Shown: positions 48,471-60,448 of the stretch, piece after piece | Layout of the letters: the number at the start of each line of letters is the position of its first letter | How positions within the stretch are numbered: the first letter of the stretch is position 1 | Assembly: GCA_000499405.2 (NCBI GenBank) | Contig: HG738137.1 | Location: 22,220,603-22,284,602 of the forward strand | DNA from: Onchocerca volvulus | Taxonomy: Eukaryota; Nematoda; Chromadorea; Rhabditida; Onchocercidae | Direction: 5' to 3' | Length of the DNA: 64,000 nucleotides | Translations under genes and position numbers: made by a program | Notes under the pieces: model-generated | Database searches by the model: none | Seen by the model: the letters and a program-made list of their open reading frames with translations, nothing else | Told to the model about the DNA's origin: nothing

Positions 48471-51160
48471 CGAAAGAGTATCGAATTACCATTTGGTAAA
48501 CAGCAAAGAGTTGTTTAATAAAATTTCTTCCATCCAAATAGCAATAACCACAATGATAATATGAATAACAAAACTTCTGAAAGTTTATGGCAAATTTTAT
48601 TGCGGCTGATTCATCGACCATAACAAATCTCGAGTGTTATGAAGAAGAAAAAAGAGGAAATTGTAGTAGAATGTTCGCTAGAGCTTTAGTTCAGAAGGTA
48701 TCCAATATTCTGTTTCCAGAAACCAGAAAAATAAGTGAAAGTATATACTATCAACTTTTTCTTGATTTTTCTGGCCTCACATTTTCAGGACCATATTTTT
48801 AGCAATTATCTGACAGTTAATGATATCTTTGCTCAACCAAAATCTAACTCTATCCAGAACCTGAGAAAGATAGCATTAATTGAACATCGAAAAAAGCCTT
48901 TCTCTGGAATGTCCAACAAGTGATTAGGAATAAAATTTGAATACAAGCGATCAATTGCCTTATATTTCAAAATGATGCTTTTCTGAACGAGTGGTTATGA
49001 AAGATAAATTCTCTATGACGTATTTTGTCTGGAAATTCATCTGGATCTGTTTGAAGTTTCTATTCCTTTCACTGCCAGTAAATATGACCCAGCTCTCTGC
49101 TTTCTACTAAATTTGATCAAAATTAATGCAAAAATCTGCAATTTAGAGCGACATCTTGCTGGAAATAATATTTAGAAAAAGTGTGTCAACAATTCATAAC
49201 TTTTCAAGAAATATGAACAAATTCTTTTGCTTGACATAGTTCGACATAAACATTCCCTGCCGACAAATATGCCTGTACTTATTATTTCTTTCAGACCAGA
49301 TATTTTCAGCTAAACTCTGAGGATATGTGAAATAATGATTTTCAAGACAACTGATATTGTTCTATTTTACTTCATCTCATTTTTGATCAGACTATAACAA
49401 GTGAATCCTATGAAGGGCATTGATTGATTACACATTTCCATATATTTTCATTGAAGATTGAGCAATAAAAGAATCATCATTCAAAAATAACATTCTATTT
49501 TGATGAATCATCAACAAAAGTAATTTTCGTTCTGAAAAAAAAACTCTAGTAAGGGCAAAAAACATCGTAACACTTTGAGATGTGAAATAGTGCCGAGCAG
49601 GCGAGCACTTTTGATCGAATTTTTAACAATTACGACATGAAACATACCTACAAAATACTTTCAAAAAGTTCAAAAGTCCAGTTTTATAATTATTAAAAGA
49701 TTTCAATCAATTAATATGGTACGCTCGATTTGACAGTAAGAATCAAAAAGAAAGGCAAGCATCTAGAATCTGCATCAAGTTCGAAAGATGGAATGATTAT
49801 CGTAATTATTTGGGACTGAGAGCGTTTTCAGAAACAAAATATTATTGGTTGCTTCATATCGATTAGCGTTAAGAAAACAACGAGAACAGAATAAACACCA
49901 CAACTATGATGATTGTATTCACTGATGAAAGTTTCCCAGTGTCGTCGGTTTTTATTTCTCAGTTTAATGGAGCGATTTCTCGTAATTTATACATCAAAAA
50001 AAAAAAAAAGGGAAAAAAAAAGCTCAATTTATTTATACTTTGGCATATGGAAAAAAACATCTAAGTGAATAATACAAACAAAATTAGGATATCTAAGTGA
50101 GAATCAATACAATCCACTATAGATTGAAGGAACTATCATGTTATCAAGTAATACTATCAGTACGGAAATCGAGACGAGATATTTTCTCTTTTTCTAATTT
50201 TCTTTATTTCTCATTTCTATAATTTCCATCATTATAGATCTTTAATCTCATAACTTACGAATGAAATCGCTATTTACAGTTGTTCGTCAATTCTCATCGT
50301 TCATTCTATAGTGATAAACATCAACCAATTTCTATGATGGGAAAATGCAAAGCCAACTGAACTTCATTTGAGTGCTACAAAAAAAAGAAAAAAAGTGGGA
50401 CAAAACTTGAGATAGAAATGTACGACGAGTTTCGCACATAGAAAGCGACATCAGAAATATCATCGAGAAATGTACAGAGCACAGGTAGATAGCTATTTGA
50501 GCAAGCTTTCAGCAACAATTCATCGATTTATTTGGGCAATTGCACAACGTAATCGTCATCATCGGAGAATTACCTCAAATGCTTTATACTCAATTCTGAC
50601 GGTCAGAACAGGAAGGGAATATTTTGGTTGAAATACGGAGATGGGGGATAAGGACATTGAAACTGGAAATTTATATAGTCATTTGCCATTTTGTACACAT
50701 AAAGAGAAATTTATATAACCAAACTTACAGAAACAATTTTGATGCTATAATTACAGGTATTAGTCTCTCACTACAAGTATTAACAACATCTTATTACAGG
50801 TATCAGTATTTAATTTCTTTAAATTGGCAAGTCATGATTGTATAGTTAATTCGATAGAAGTGGTAGAAGGAGAAAAAAACAAATGTAAAATCGAGAAATT
50901 ATCTCTATCAGTCTAATGTAACATTCTCTCAAAATACTTTTGGGCTGGAAATTTCTATCTCTCCACTCATTGGGATTGTAATCCAATTCGATTGACGAAT
51001 CAATGAGATGATTTCTTCTAACTATTCCCTTTTTGGAAATTATGATAACAACAATGATAAGGAATAACTATAGGAATTTATAAATAGCAATGATAGCAAC
51101 AATAACAACAATAATAAGAAAAGGAATAACTACGCAAATTATAATATGCTGTAAAAAAGT

Positions 51161-51654
51161 TTAAAATGTTCCTCTGGCATTCAGTCTCAACCATAAATCT
51201 AAAGCTGTTAAGACTAAGAAGATCAAAGAAAAACTGATTGCTTCCTGCAAAACTTCAAGGGATTCGCCAACAGCTGGCAGATCTGCAGTAGAGGGCACGA
51301 CCGGATTTAATAGAAATGTCCTCCTTTTCTATATTGCTTTATTCTTATGATAATGATATGGAATTTCTGATAAGAAAAGTAGCCAAGCGAGAGTTCTGTG
51401 ATCTTCTCGATCAATGAATGTCTTGGTAGGATTGAATTGGGGATCAAAGGGTATAAGTTTCGGAGTGTCCTACCTGTATTCACATCTCTTTCAATCGATA
51501 TGTCAGCTGAGTATTCATATAATTAGTATATGCAAATGCAAATCATTCAGTTGACTAGAAAACATTAAAATAGAAGTAATCGATTAACGCTTCCCCTAGA
51601 TATGATTTCATCGAATAGTCGACGAATACAACTGTTTTCGTCTTCAATATACAT
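51161..51654 (-). CDS. Candidate tail-anchored small membrane protein (77 aa)
   Basis: Exon 1 is 51654-51589 (22 codons: MYIEDENSCIRRLFDEII...) with donor AGC|GTTAAT. Exon 2 is 51328-51161 (56 codons with stop) after ATATAG. Both are in phase 0. Exon 2 encodes a proline/acid-rich stretch (NPVVPSTADLPAVGESLEVL), then one membrane helix (AISFSLIFLVLTALDLWL) and a short basic end (RLNARGTF). That layout fits a tail-anchored protein. An intervening open segment (about 51515-51465, with donor ACAG|GTAGGA) could be an extra exon, but joined to exon 2 it changes the frame. Neither the family nor the true exon set is certain. The coding look of exon 2 is stronger than that of exon 1. Confidence 0.42.
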
Positions 51655-52285
51655 CTATTCGTTGTCCGAAATACGATTTATTCTATCTCGAAAAGAGCTT
51701 GGAATATTACAATAATCGAAAGTATGAATATATATTAGAAATTTGTTAACTTTGTAATTGAAAGATTAAGAGAATTCGATTTATAATTGCAGAAATGAAA
51801 TTCCATTTATAAATATTTTTTATTTTCCATTTGTAATACCAAAATGAAATTAAATGATCCTATCAATTCTATCCAAGAGATGAGATTAAGTGATTCTATT
51901 ACTGTCTGCATGCATTTAGAGCACTCAAAATATTAACATAAACTAGCATAATTAAACAAACGAAATAAAACAAACAAAACAAAACCATTTATTTTTTCTT
52001 GATTTCATCTTACATTTTTCTGTGGGACTTTTAAGAAATTATTTTTTGAAATAGTATGGAAGTGTTTGAAAATCAGTTGTCATCCCAATTTTATGCAATC
52101 GCGCAATTGCCGCGAAGTTAGTATTAAATATCTTGAGTGAGGTGAAAATAAATAGACTTGATTTTGTTCTGTGAACACATGGAAAGCAAGCAGTTCCATT
52201 CTGGCAATTTTTTTTTTTGTATTTTCTTTTTTTGTTTGTTGCAATTTTGTTTATTACTTTCATGATCAGAAGTCCTTCAAGTATC
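51655..52285. promoter_or_regulatory. Divergent spacer upstream of alpha-mannosidase
   Basis: About 0.6 kb of AT-rich DNA between the candidate minus-strand small gene and the mannosidase start. It should contain the mannosidase promoter. No specific element was recognised. Confidence 0.4.
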
Positions 52286-55200
52286 ATGAAAGAAGTATCG
52301 CTGCTTCTACTATTTCTCATGCTGATATTTCGAACGGATTTATTCAAACATTCCCATATTCAAAGTGTCCAAGGTGATTCATGCAGTTGGAATGTATGTG
52401 AAATTTTGCATTTCAAATTTTACAAAATTGTTAACAAATCACAAGCGGTGGAAGTTAATTCCTAATTTAATTTATACATTACTGAGTTTTCTATTGCAGC
52501 ACAAGAATTTTTTATTAGATATAATGCTTAACAAAACATTTATTGCTTGGTTTTGTAGATTTTAGAGATTAAATTTTTAGAAATGTAATGGCTGGAATCG
52601 AGAGAAGGATGTACTGAATATCCATTTAATCTGCCATTCGCATGACGATGTGGGCTGGATTAAAACTATTGATCAGTACTATTATGGATGTGAGTTATTG
52701 ATTGATTGGACAAGTTCTAAATACTTAATAATGACCTCGAAATATTTCAAATAATTAAAATTCGGCAAGTGAAAATCATTTTGCAGCTCAGAAAAAAAAG
52801 ACGACAACAGGTGTGCAATATATTCTCAATACTGTAATGGATGAGTTAGAAAAGGATGAAAGTAGACGTTTTTCGTGGTGTGAGACATCATTTCTGTGGT
52901 ATTGGCTCTCGAATCATAAACAAAGGAAACGAATGCAAAAACTTGTTCAGAAAGGTAAGCATAATGTCAGGTGAAAGTGAGAGACTAAGTGATCGGATCG
53001 AGCTTATCACAATAAATTATCATATTTTAGGACAAATCGAATTTGTCGGTGGCGGTTGGGTGCAAAACGATGAAGCCGTAGCTTATTATGTTGATATTAT
53101 TGATCAAATGACACTCGGCCTGAGAACATTAAAAAAATATTTTGGCGAATGTGGAATTCCATATGTTGCATGGCAAATTGACCCATTTGGTCACAGTCGA
53201 GAAATGGCTAATTTGCTGGCTCTGGTTAGTTTTTTTTTATTATTGAAAATTAAATTTTTAATTGATTTTTGCAAATTTGATATTGAAATTTGGCAAACTG
53301 TTCTTAAGATTGAACTGCAATCCAACTGTTTTCATTGCATTATGAAGAAGATTTTTTATAGAAGAGATATAAAATTCATAATAATACAGGACATTTTCTT
53401 GAAAATATCAGATTTTCTAATATCCAGAATACTCAAAATAAAAATTAAATAATAACAACTATGACAGAAAATTTATGAACTAAAAAATATAAGAAAATCG
53501 AAGAAAGAAAAATGGGAGCAAAAGAGCAAAAATATTGAAGAAAGAATAGAAATAATTAATTCATAAATAAAATCAAAGCAAAAAGAGAATTAATTTTTGT
53601 CTGCTTTTTGCAGATGGATTTCGAAGCTCTTTTCTTTTCTCGTCTTCATTTCTTAGAAAAAGAAATTCGTGTACAAAATTCGAGCTTGGAATTTGTTTGG
53701 AATAGTTCCGATGACCTCAGTAAGTATTGAATTGTAGTACCTATATAATGGATGGATGTCTCAGTAATATCTAAATGATTTTAAAAACATTTCAGAAACA
53801 AATATCCTAACAAGTGCATTCTACGGGGATAGCTATGGTCCACCACCAGGATTCTGTTTTGACCATGAATGCCTGGATGAACCGATTATAGATGACCCTT
53901 CTTCAGAAGAATACAATGCTGTCCAACGAGTGAACGAATTCATTGCATACGTTAAAAAACAGGTTTCTGATTATTGCATAATTCAAAATAAAAAGTGTTG
54001 AGAAATTAGGAAATGGATTTTAATTATTTCAATTTTAATTAGATAATTATCACATCAATGCATCATTTTCTTAATTAATTTCTCTTAGGCTTCACATCAA
54101 CGAACCAACCATGTGATGCTCCTGATGGGAAGCGATTTTCAATATACGGCAGCAAATCAGTGGTACACCAATCTCGACAAACTCATTTCACTTATTCGAA
54201 AAAATAAAGTATATCGTTATAAAATTATAAGTACACAAATTAGTTCAAAAAGGTCAAGTTTAAATCATGGAAAATTTTATGGTGACAACAACTTTTTAGA
54301 CTTTCAATCGAAAAATTAATATCTTTTATTCGACACCTTCATGTTATCTAATGGCACTAAAAGAATCGCATCCAAGATTACCGACGAAGATTGATGACTT
54401 TTTTCCGTATGCATCCAGTAATCACAGTTACTGGACTGGTTTCTTCACCAGTAGACCAACATTAAAAGGTTTCATTCGTCAAAGTAGTGCACTATTACAG
54501 GTACATTATTTGTTCAAATTTTAACTCAAAATATTAGCGTAAATTTGAAGTGCAACAGATGTGTCAATAAATTTCCTTTGACTGATTAAAAAAAGAAAAA
54601 ACCCCAATTTCTAAATATTGAACGTTTGGATAGAGATTAATTCCCTCTCGTAGAAGAAGTCTACTTTGTTTTCTTCGAGTCTTATGTAATCGTTCATGTA
54701 TTTATAAGAGATTAAAATGCATTTGCTATTTACCTAGAGAATCATATTGTTACAGCTTATCAAGCAGCTTCAATCATCGTTAATGCAAATGACGAATCAT
54801 AGTAAACTGGAGGATGCTGTAGCACTTGCCCAACATCATGATTCTATTACGTAATACTTTCACTTCTTGCAACGCTTACTTTCTTTCCGCGATTGATTTA
54901 GATTTGATAAAGAAAACATGAATACCTTTCCATATTTGAGGATGATAAACATGATAAAAGTTTGATAAAAAAAAGAATTTTTAATCTCTCTTGCACTATG
55001 CAAGCACGATTTTCTTCGATGTTTTAAACTAACTGCGCTCGGCCACACTCCGCGTGGCCGTCCAGCGAGTCTATATAAATAAAATATCTGCTTACTTATT
55101 TTTATCTGGTTTGACAGATAAAAAAAAGCTTATTCGAATGCAACGTTGTATTAAAATTTCAAATCAGTCGGTGAAGAACGTGAAACATTGTGTCGAAAAC

Positions 55201-58200
55201 CGCAACGAACATTCACATTTTTATTTATACAGATGAAATGAAAAGCAACAGTCAAAATAAAAGCTTCCGGCTGGCGTGTTGTGCATAATCATTCTGAACT
55301 AATTCCATATTAAATTATGCTTGGACCACGACAAGTGTTTTGCAAATGTAGTATTATGAAGAAATTATTATTTTCGTTACATTCTACAGTACTTTTTGTT
55401 TCAGTGGTACAGCGCGGGAAAACGTAACCAAAGATTATGAACTTCGTCTTTCTCGAGGTTGGGATGAAGCCGAAGTATTGATTGTTTATTGCAGTATTTT
55501 TTTGTTATGTAGAAATTAAGAAGAATTCAAAACAATAGTTAATCGTTCCGCTGAAAAAGTTTTATTTCTAGCACAAGTTTACAAAGCTTTCGTTGGTTAA
55601 GATAACGATGATTACAATGTTATGGAAGATATTTACCAAGAATTTGCGAGGCTCGTGATTTTTTTAGAAAATAAACATAGCCAACATATCATTCATTCTT
55701 TTTTTTTTTTTTTTTTTTAATTTTCAGGCAACCATTAACAATATATTTACGAAATTAATCCCAAAACTAAGTGGAATAATTCCTGAAAAACAGATCATTT
55801 GCCGTGACATCAATGTAACCATATGTAATGCAACCAGGTTTCTTGTTTTTTCGCTATTGATGTATCATTTTAACTAGTCTCTTCTAAATATATCACATCT
55901 GTTTCAAATCTTACTTGTCGCTATGTCCATCAAAAAAAAAAATTTGCGAATGGACATCGAAATATGAGAAGTAGTGCTTTCACAAAGATTCAAGAATTTC
56001 TGGTAATATTCAATAATTTATGATGTTTTAAAAATATAGAATTGAAATATAAAATTCAGTGGATGTGAGTACATATTGAGCGATATATAGCAGTATCTTT
56101 TGAAGGCGAGAAGTTGTTTCTGTTTCTAATTTCAAACTTTAGTTGTATTCGCCGTCTAGTAATTCGTCGTAATGTCCGCTAGGATACTTTCACTTCTATC
56201 TTTTCGATCTCTTCCTTATTTTTTTCCGATTGTACGCTAACGAAACTATTGTTGTATATAATTCAAATTCTCATCCGCTGAATACTGTGTTGCGAATTCC
56301 TTTTTATTCACAATCAGCTACTGTTTGGTCATCCAACGGAAAACCACTAAATGTCCAGGTTTGTCAACTCTTTTTTTTGTTCTCATGCTTTGCAAGATGC
56401 AAATTATTATAAACAAGATTTTCGCACTTGAATATAACATCAGTTGATTTATACTTGTATAGAATCAAGCTTCAATTTACCAGGATTCATTGAAGTTTTG
56501 AACAGTTGTAGAAAAGTTCTTGTAACTTTTCAGAAATTAAGTCTTTCAGATAGTTCAATTGCAACACCTAAAATGGTCATACCTGGTACCCTGAAATAAG
56601 TTTATTATATCTCCAGCTTAATCTACCATATTATTTCTATTGTCCGCTATTTTTTTCGCCCAAAGAAAATGGCTAAATATTTTATATGAAAATTTTGTAG
56701 AATGTGGTTGAAGGAATGAGGGGTTTGAATTGTGAAAATAAAATTAGTAAAAAAATGTAGTCCAATCAATCTTCAGATCAATAAAGTATTTTACAATGGC
56801 GCACAACTGAAGAAATCATTAAGTGCCCCTTATGAATTGCTTATTCCGACAAATATACCTGCGCTTGGCTTCACAACGTTTTTTCTGTCTAATCAAACGT
56901 TCGTATTATTCTATTAAAATTGAAAATGATTTATACTGAAAATGAGATGACAGATAATTTCGTTAATTTTTTACGAGATGTAAATTTTAGGACAACAAAA
57001 GTGGTCGAACATGCAAAAAATCGTTCAGTACAAAAGCCAATCAAAAAAGGAAAGAAAATCAACACAACAGTAATGAAAAATGAGGCAATGCTTTGGGGGA
57101 CGTATTAAATTCTGCATAATTAATTTAGCAATAGATTAGATTAGCAGTCGTATGATTAGCAAAATCATAAAATGGATAAGTGAGATCGAACAGATTTGAA
57201 AATCAAAAGATTGTAAATTTGTCTATTACATTCTTGATAATTCAGGAGATAAAAACTGCAATTGCGAGGCTTTCCAAATGTCAGAAAGATTCGCTCTTTT
57301 TTTTTTGCATAAATTGTAACATTAATAATAAATTTGCAATTGTGAAATTACCCATAGCTCAAATATGAATTTGCAGTACATCGAGCTTACATTCAATGGA
57401 ATCGGACAGCTAATATCATTAAAGAACCGGAAAACCGGTAGAACGATTACATTTAAGCAAGAATTCTTTGTTTACAAAGGGATGGGTTATTCAAACTATA
57501 CGAATCAATCATCAGGAGCTTATATTTTCCGACCGAACAGTACTCAGGCGGAGCAGATATCAAATGTTACAACAGTGGAATATATTGAGGTACGTTCAGT
57601 AATATGTATTTATATTTGTTAGTTATTAAAAAATTTAAGTCTGATAACGCCTGGAATCAGTAGAAGATAAAATTTCTTATTTTATTTAATTTCTAGGGTT
57701 CATTGATAAATGAGACGAGGCAGATCATCGCTCCATGGATTAGTCAAGTGATTCGATTGTATCAAGGCAAAAATTTTGTGGAATTTGAATGGACTATTGG
57801 GCCAATACCAAAGGAGCTCAAGTATGCTTAAATCATTTTTTATCGAAAACAAATTTGGATATTTTTTCAACTATTTTTAAAAAATGCACGACAAACAGTA
57901 TCTTTCCGATGATAGAAAATTAAAAATATTAAGTATATATATTCCTTCTTTTCCTCATTTCCAAAGAGAGATATTCTAATTGAAATACGAATTAATTTAT
58001 TTTTGAATTTTCTTTGCAAATTTCAAATTCCCCCGCTTATTATTTTCTGCTTCAGAAATCCAGTGACAAAAGAAATAATTACACGATATACAGCCGACAT
58101 ACATTCGGCGGGGGTATTTTATACTGATTCAAATGGAAGACAAATGATGAAAAGAACGTAAGTAAATTTCTACAATGATAGGTTGATTTTGCTAAATTGC

Positions 58201-60448
58201 ATGTTTGGTAATTTTTACTTTTACTTCTCTAGTTCTATCGAAAAGAGAAATACAATATGCTTGAAGTTTATTTCATGATCATTTCATGATTGTTCTATCT
58301 CTGTGGACATTAGTTCTGTCTGAAATTCTTTTTAGTAAAAACTATTATCCATCATTCTCATACACCAATACGGAACCAATAGCGGGAAATTACTATCCAA
58401 TAAATAATCGTATTTATATTCGAGATTCGCAAAATCAGTTAACCGTACTTACGGATCGCTCTCATGGTGGTACTAGCTTGAATGATGGACAAATTGAATT
58501 AATGGTACTTTGTATAGATTTCTATTATACAAATTTATTTTATTTTTTTTTTAAGTTTTTTTAATTTTCGAATAATAAACGGGAATTTTCAGCAATAAAA
58601 TACAGACAGGGTCGAAAATTTGTTTCCAGCTCCATCGCAGATTATTTTATGATGACAATTTCGGTGTCGGTGAAGCATTGGATGAACTAGGTGACACTGG
58701 ACAAGGGTTAGTTGTTCGAGGACGACACTGGATTATAATGGAAAGTCCTGAAAATTCGGCAAAATTCTACAGGCCACTCTCTCTCGAACTTTATAATTCA
58801 CCGTTAATTACATTTGCGGAACGCAAAATGACTCCTTGGGATCATAATCGAACATTTGTTACTGAGGTACTATGAGAGGATTAATTATAAGCACTAAATC
58901 AAAACTAAACTGTATGTTATCTTTTCCTTCAATTTTCATTATTTTTAATTAATGAAATGAGAATTTCAGTAAATATTTGAATGAAATAAATCTAATTTAT
59001 TTCTAGTAAATTTTCAAAAAACCGATGTTCTAAAACAGTCCTTATTTTCTAGTATTCTGCTCTAAATCGATCACTTCCATTGGCTATCAATGTTCTGACC
59101 ATGCAAATGATAGCTCCAACACGTATCATTATCCGTCTTGAACATATTTTTCAAGGTGATGAGGACAAACATTTAGCCCAACCGACCAAAGTCGTTCTGA
59201 ATGTAAGCATTTTTTCTTTTGCTACAAATTAGAAAACAAACTTAAATACAATGAAAATTTATTGTTTCTGTTTAGAGATGTGAATAATTCATAGAATTTT
59301 AATGAAATTTTGAAATTTCAATGAAGGGACTATTTTCATTTCAATGCGTGACAGCGTATTGAACACAAACAGAAAGTCGTAGTCCTGTCTCCAACTATCC
59401 GTATCTCGTATTGAGCCATTTATTAATTAAGTTATCATTTATCAAATCAGCATAATAAGAAATCGTTTCTGTCAGAATTTTCTGGCATTATGCCTCATCT
59501 TTCTTTTTCCATTTCAAATCGATTTCTGAATGAAATGAACTTTCAATCATTTGTCTGATTCACAATCACAGGGCTTATTCACTGCATTCGATATTATTTC
59601 GATGGAGGAACTCAATCTTGCATCGATGAAAAAAAGAATTCTTAAAAAGCCTGCACAAAATATTTCATTCATATCAAATCAAAAATTTCCAGGAATTTTC
59701 CGAAAAGGTGGAACTTTAATTTTTTTTTTGCACTGGGCCAGACAAAAAAAAACTACTAAATTTTTATTTAATACACAAATTTTTTGAATGAGAAATAGAT
59801 TTTTTCTATAGACTGTTGGGCTGATTTTGTTTTTTGTTTTTTTTTTTTCTTTCTAATTTAAATTTAAATCCATTTCTTATTCTCGATAATATTACAGCAT
59901 AACAAATTTGAGTTTTGTGCCAGATATTCTTATCCTCCAACATATTTAGATAGCTATTTATGAGTTCCATCCTTTCATTTGGATATTTTATTGTGTAAGG
60001 AAATGGAGATACGTATTGTAAAAAGTTTAGAGACAAGGAAACCTTCAATGAATAGGAGTTAGAGATTATGCAAATCATTAATGATGATAGCTTAATTAGT
60101 GAGGTTCAACTTAATGACACAGTTTAATCTTTAGCCTATCATCCTCTGAAGATTACGTTGTGCCATTGTAAAAAGACATGCTTTAATGAAAACAAAATCT
60201 TCAAAAAAGCTTTTAACTAATTTATTGTTAAAACTCAATTTGTTCTTTAAATTTCCAATGCTTTTATTTCCCGCAATGTAATTCTAATAAATCAGAACTT
60301 CGATCAGTGGGGAGCAAAACACAAAAGAAACGAATGAAATGAAATATATTTCATTTCAGAATTATCAATTAATCTACTGCCTATGGAAATTGCGACATTT
60401 GAGGCCGAAATACATCGCGTCGAGAAATCACAGTTTCATTTTCAGTAA
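52286..60448 (+). CDS. MAN2B1: Lysosomal alpha-mannosidase (glycoside hydrolase 38, MAN2B1 type)
   Basis: Zn-dependent lysosomal hydrolase trimming alpha-mannose from N-glycans. Exons: 52286-52393, 52581-52689, 52787-52954, 53031-53224, 53614-53719, 53796-53962, 54089-54208, 54300-54500, 54756-54850, 55405-55474, 55728-55837, 56232-56358, 56777-56898, 56991-57084, 57377-57589, 57697-57821, 58056-58157, 58336-58504, 58630-58866, 59053-59202, 59572-59707 and 60360-60448, giving 1003 residues (human 1011). A signal peptide opens it ([13 protein letters not shown]). Metal ligands lie in HSHDDVGW (H57, D59) and [10 protein letters not shown] (H419); the nucleophile is D179 in [11 protein letters not shown]. 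Downstream motifs include [23 protein letters not shown] and [20 protein letters not shown]. Several N-glycosylation sites are present. An in-frame ATG at 52217 would lengthen the N-terminus by 23 residues. The intron before 56232 lacks an AG acceptor, and the intron after 57084 starts with GC. Confidence 0.93.
55035..55067. repeat. GC-rich hairpin in a mannosidase intron
   Basis: CGGCCAC (55040-55046) and GTGGCCG (55054-55060) pair across a 7-base loop, with outer CGCT/AGCG pairing. It is a sharp GC-rich spot within AT-rich intron sequence. I see no tRNA or known small RNA fold. Confidence 0.7.
56220..56233 (+). other. Mannosidase exon junction without AG acceptor
   Basis: The phase-required start of the exon encoding [12 protein letters not shown] is the G at 56232. 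The sequence before it is a pyrimidine tract ending TTTTTCCGATT, not AG. The nearest upstream AG (56180-56181) leads to a stop or a wrong frame. Confidence 0.65.

Larger units (their letters stand above)
45674..51160. other. 5.5-kb gene-poor region
   Basis: Holds a DR1-type nuclear receptor motif, short repeats near 46.5 kb, a CAG/GCATG-rich patch near 48.4 kb and homopolymer runs. Open frames on both strands at 48.4-48.9 kb and a 53-codon ATG frame at 50470-50631 look only weakly coding and have no family. One frame at 47345-47644 is listed separately. Confidence 0.4.

Noticed and set aside
52039..52347. 102-codon minus-strand frame, lysine-rich
   Set aside because: Overlaps the mannosidase signal-peptide exon on the other strand and includes poly-A-derived lysine runs; no independent support.
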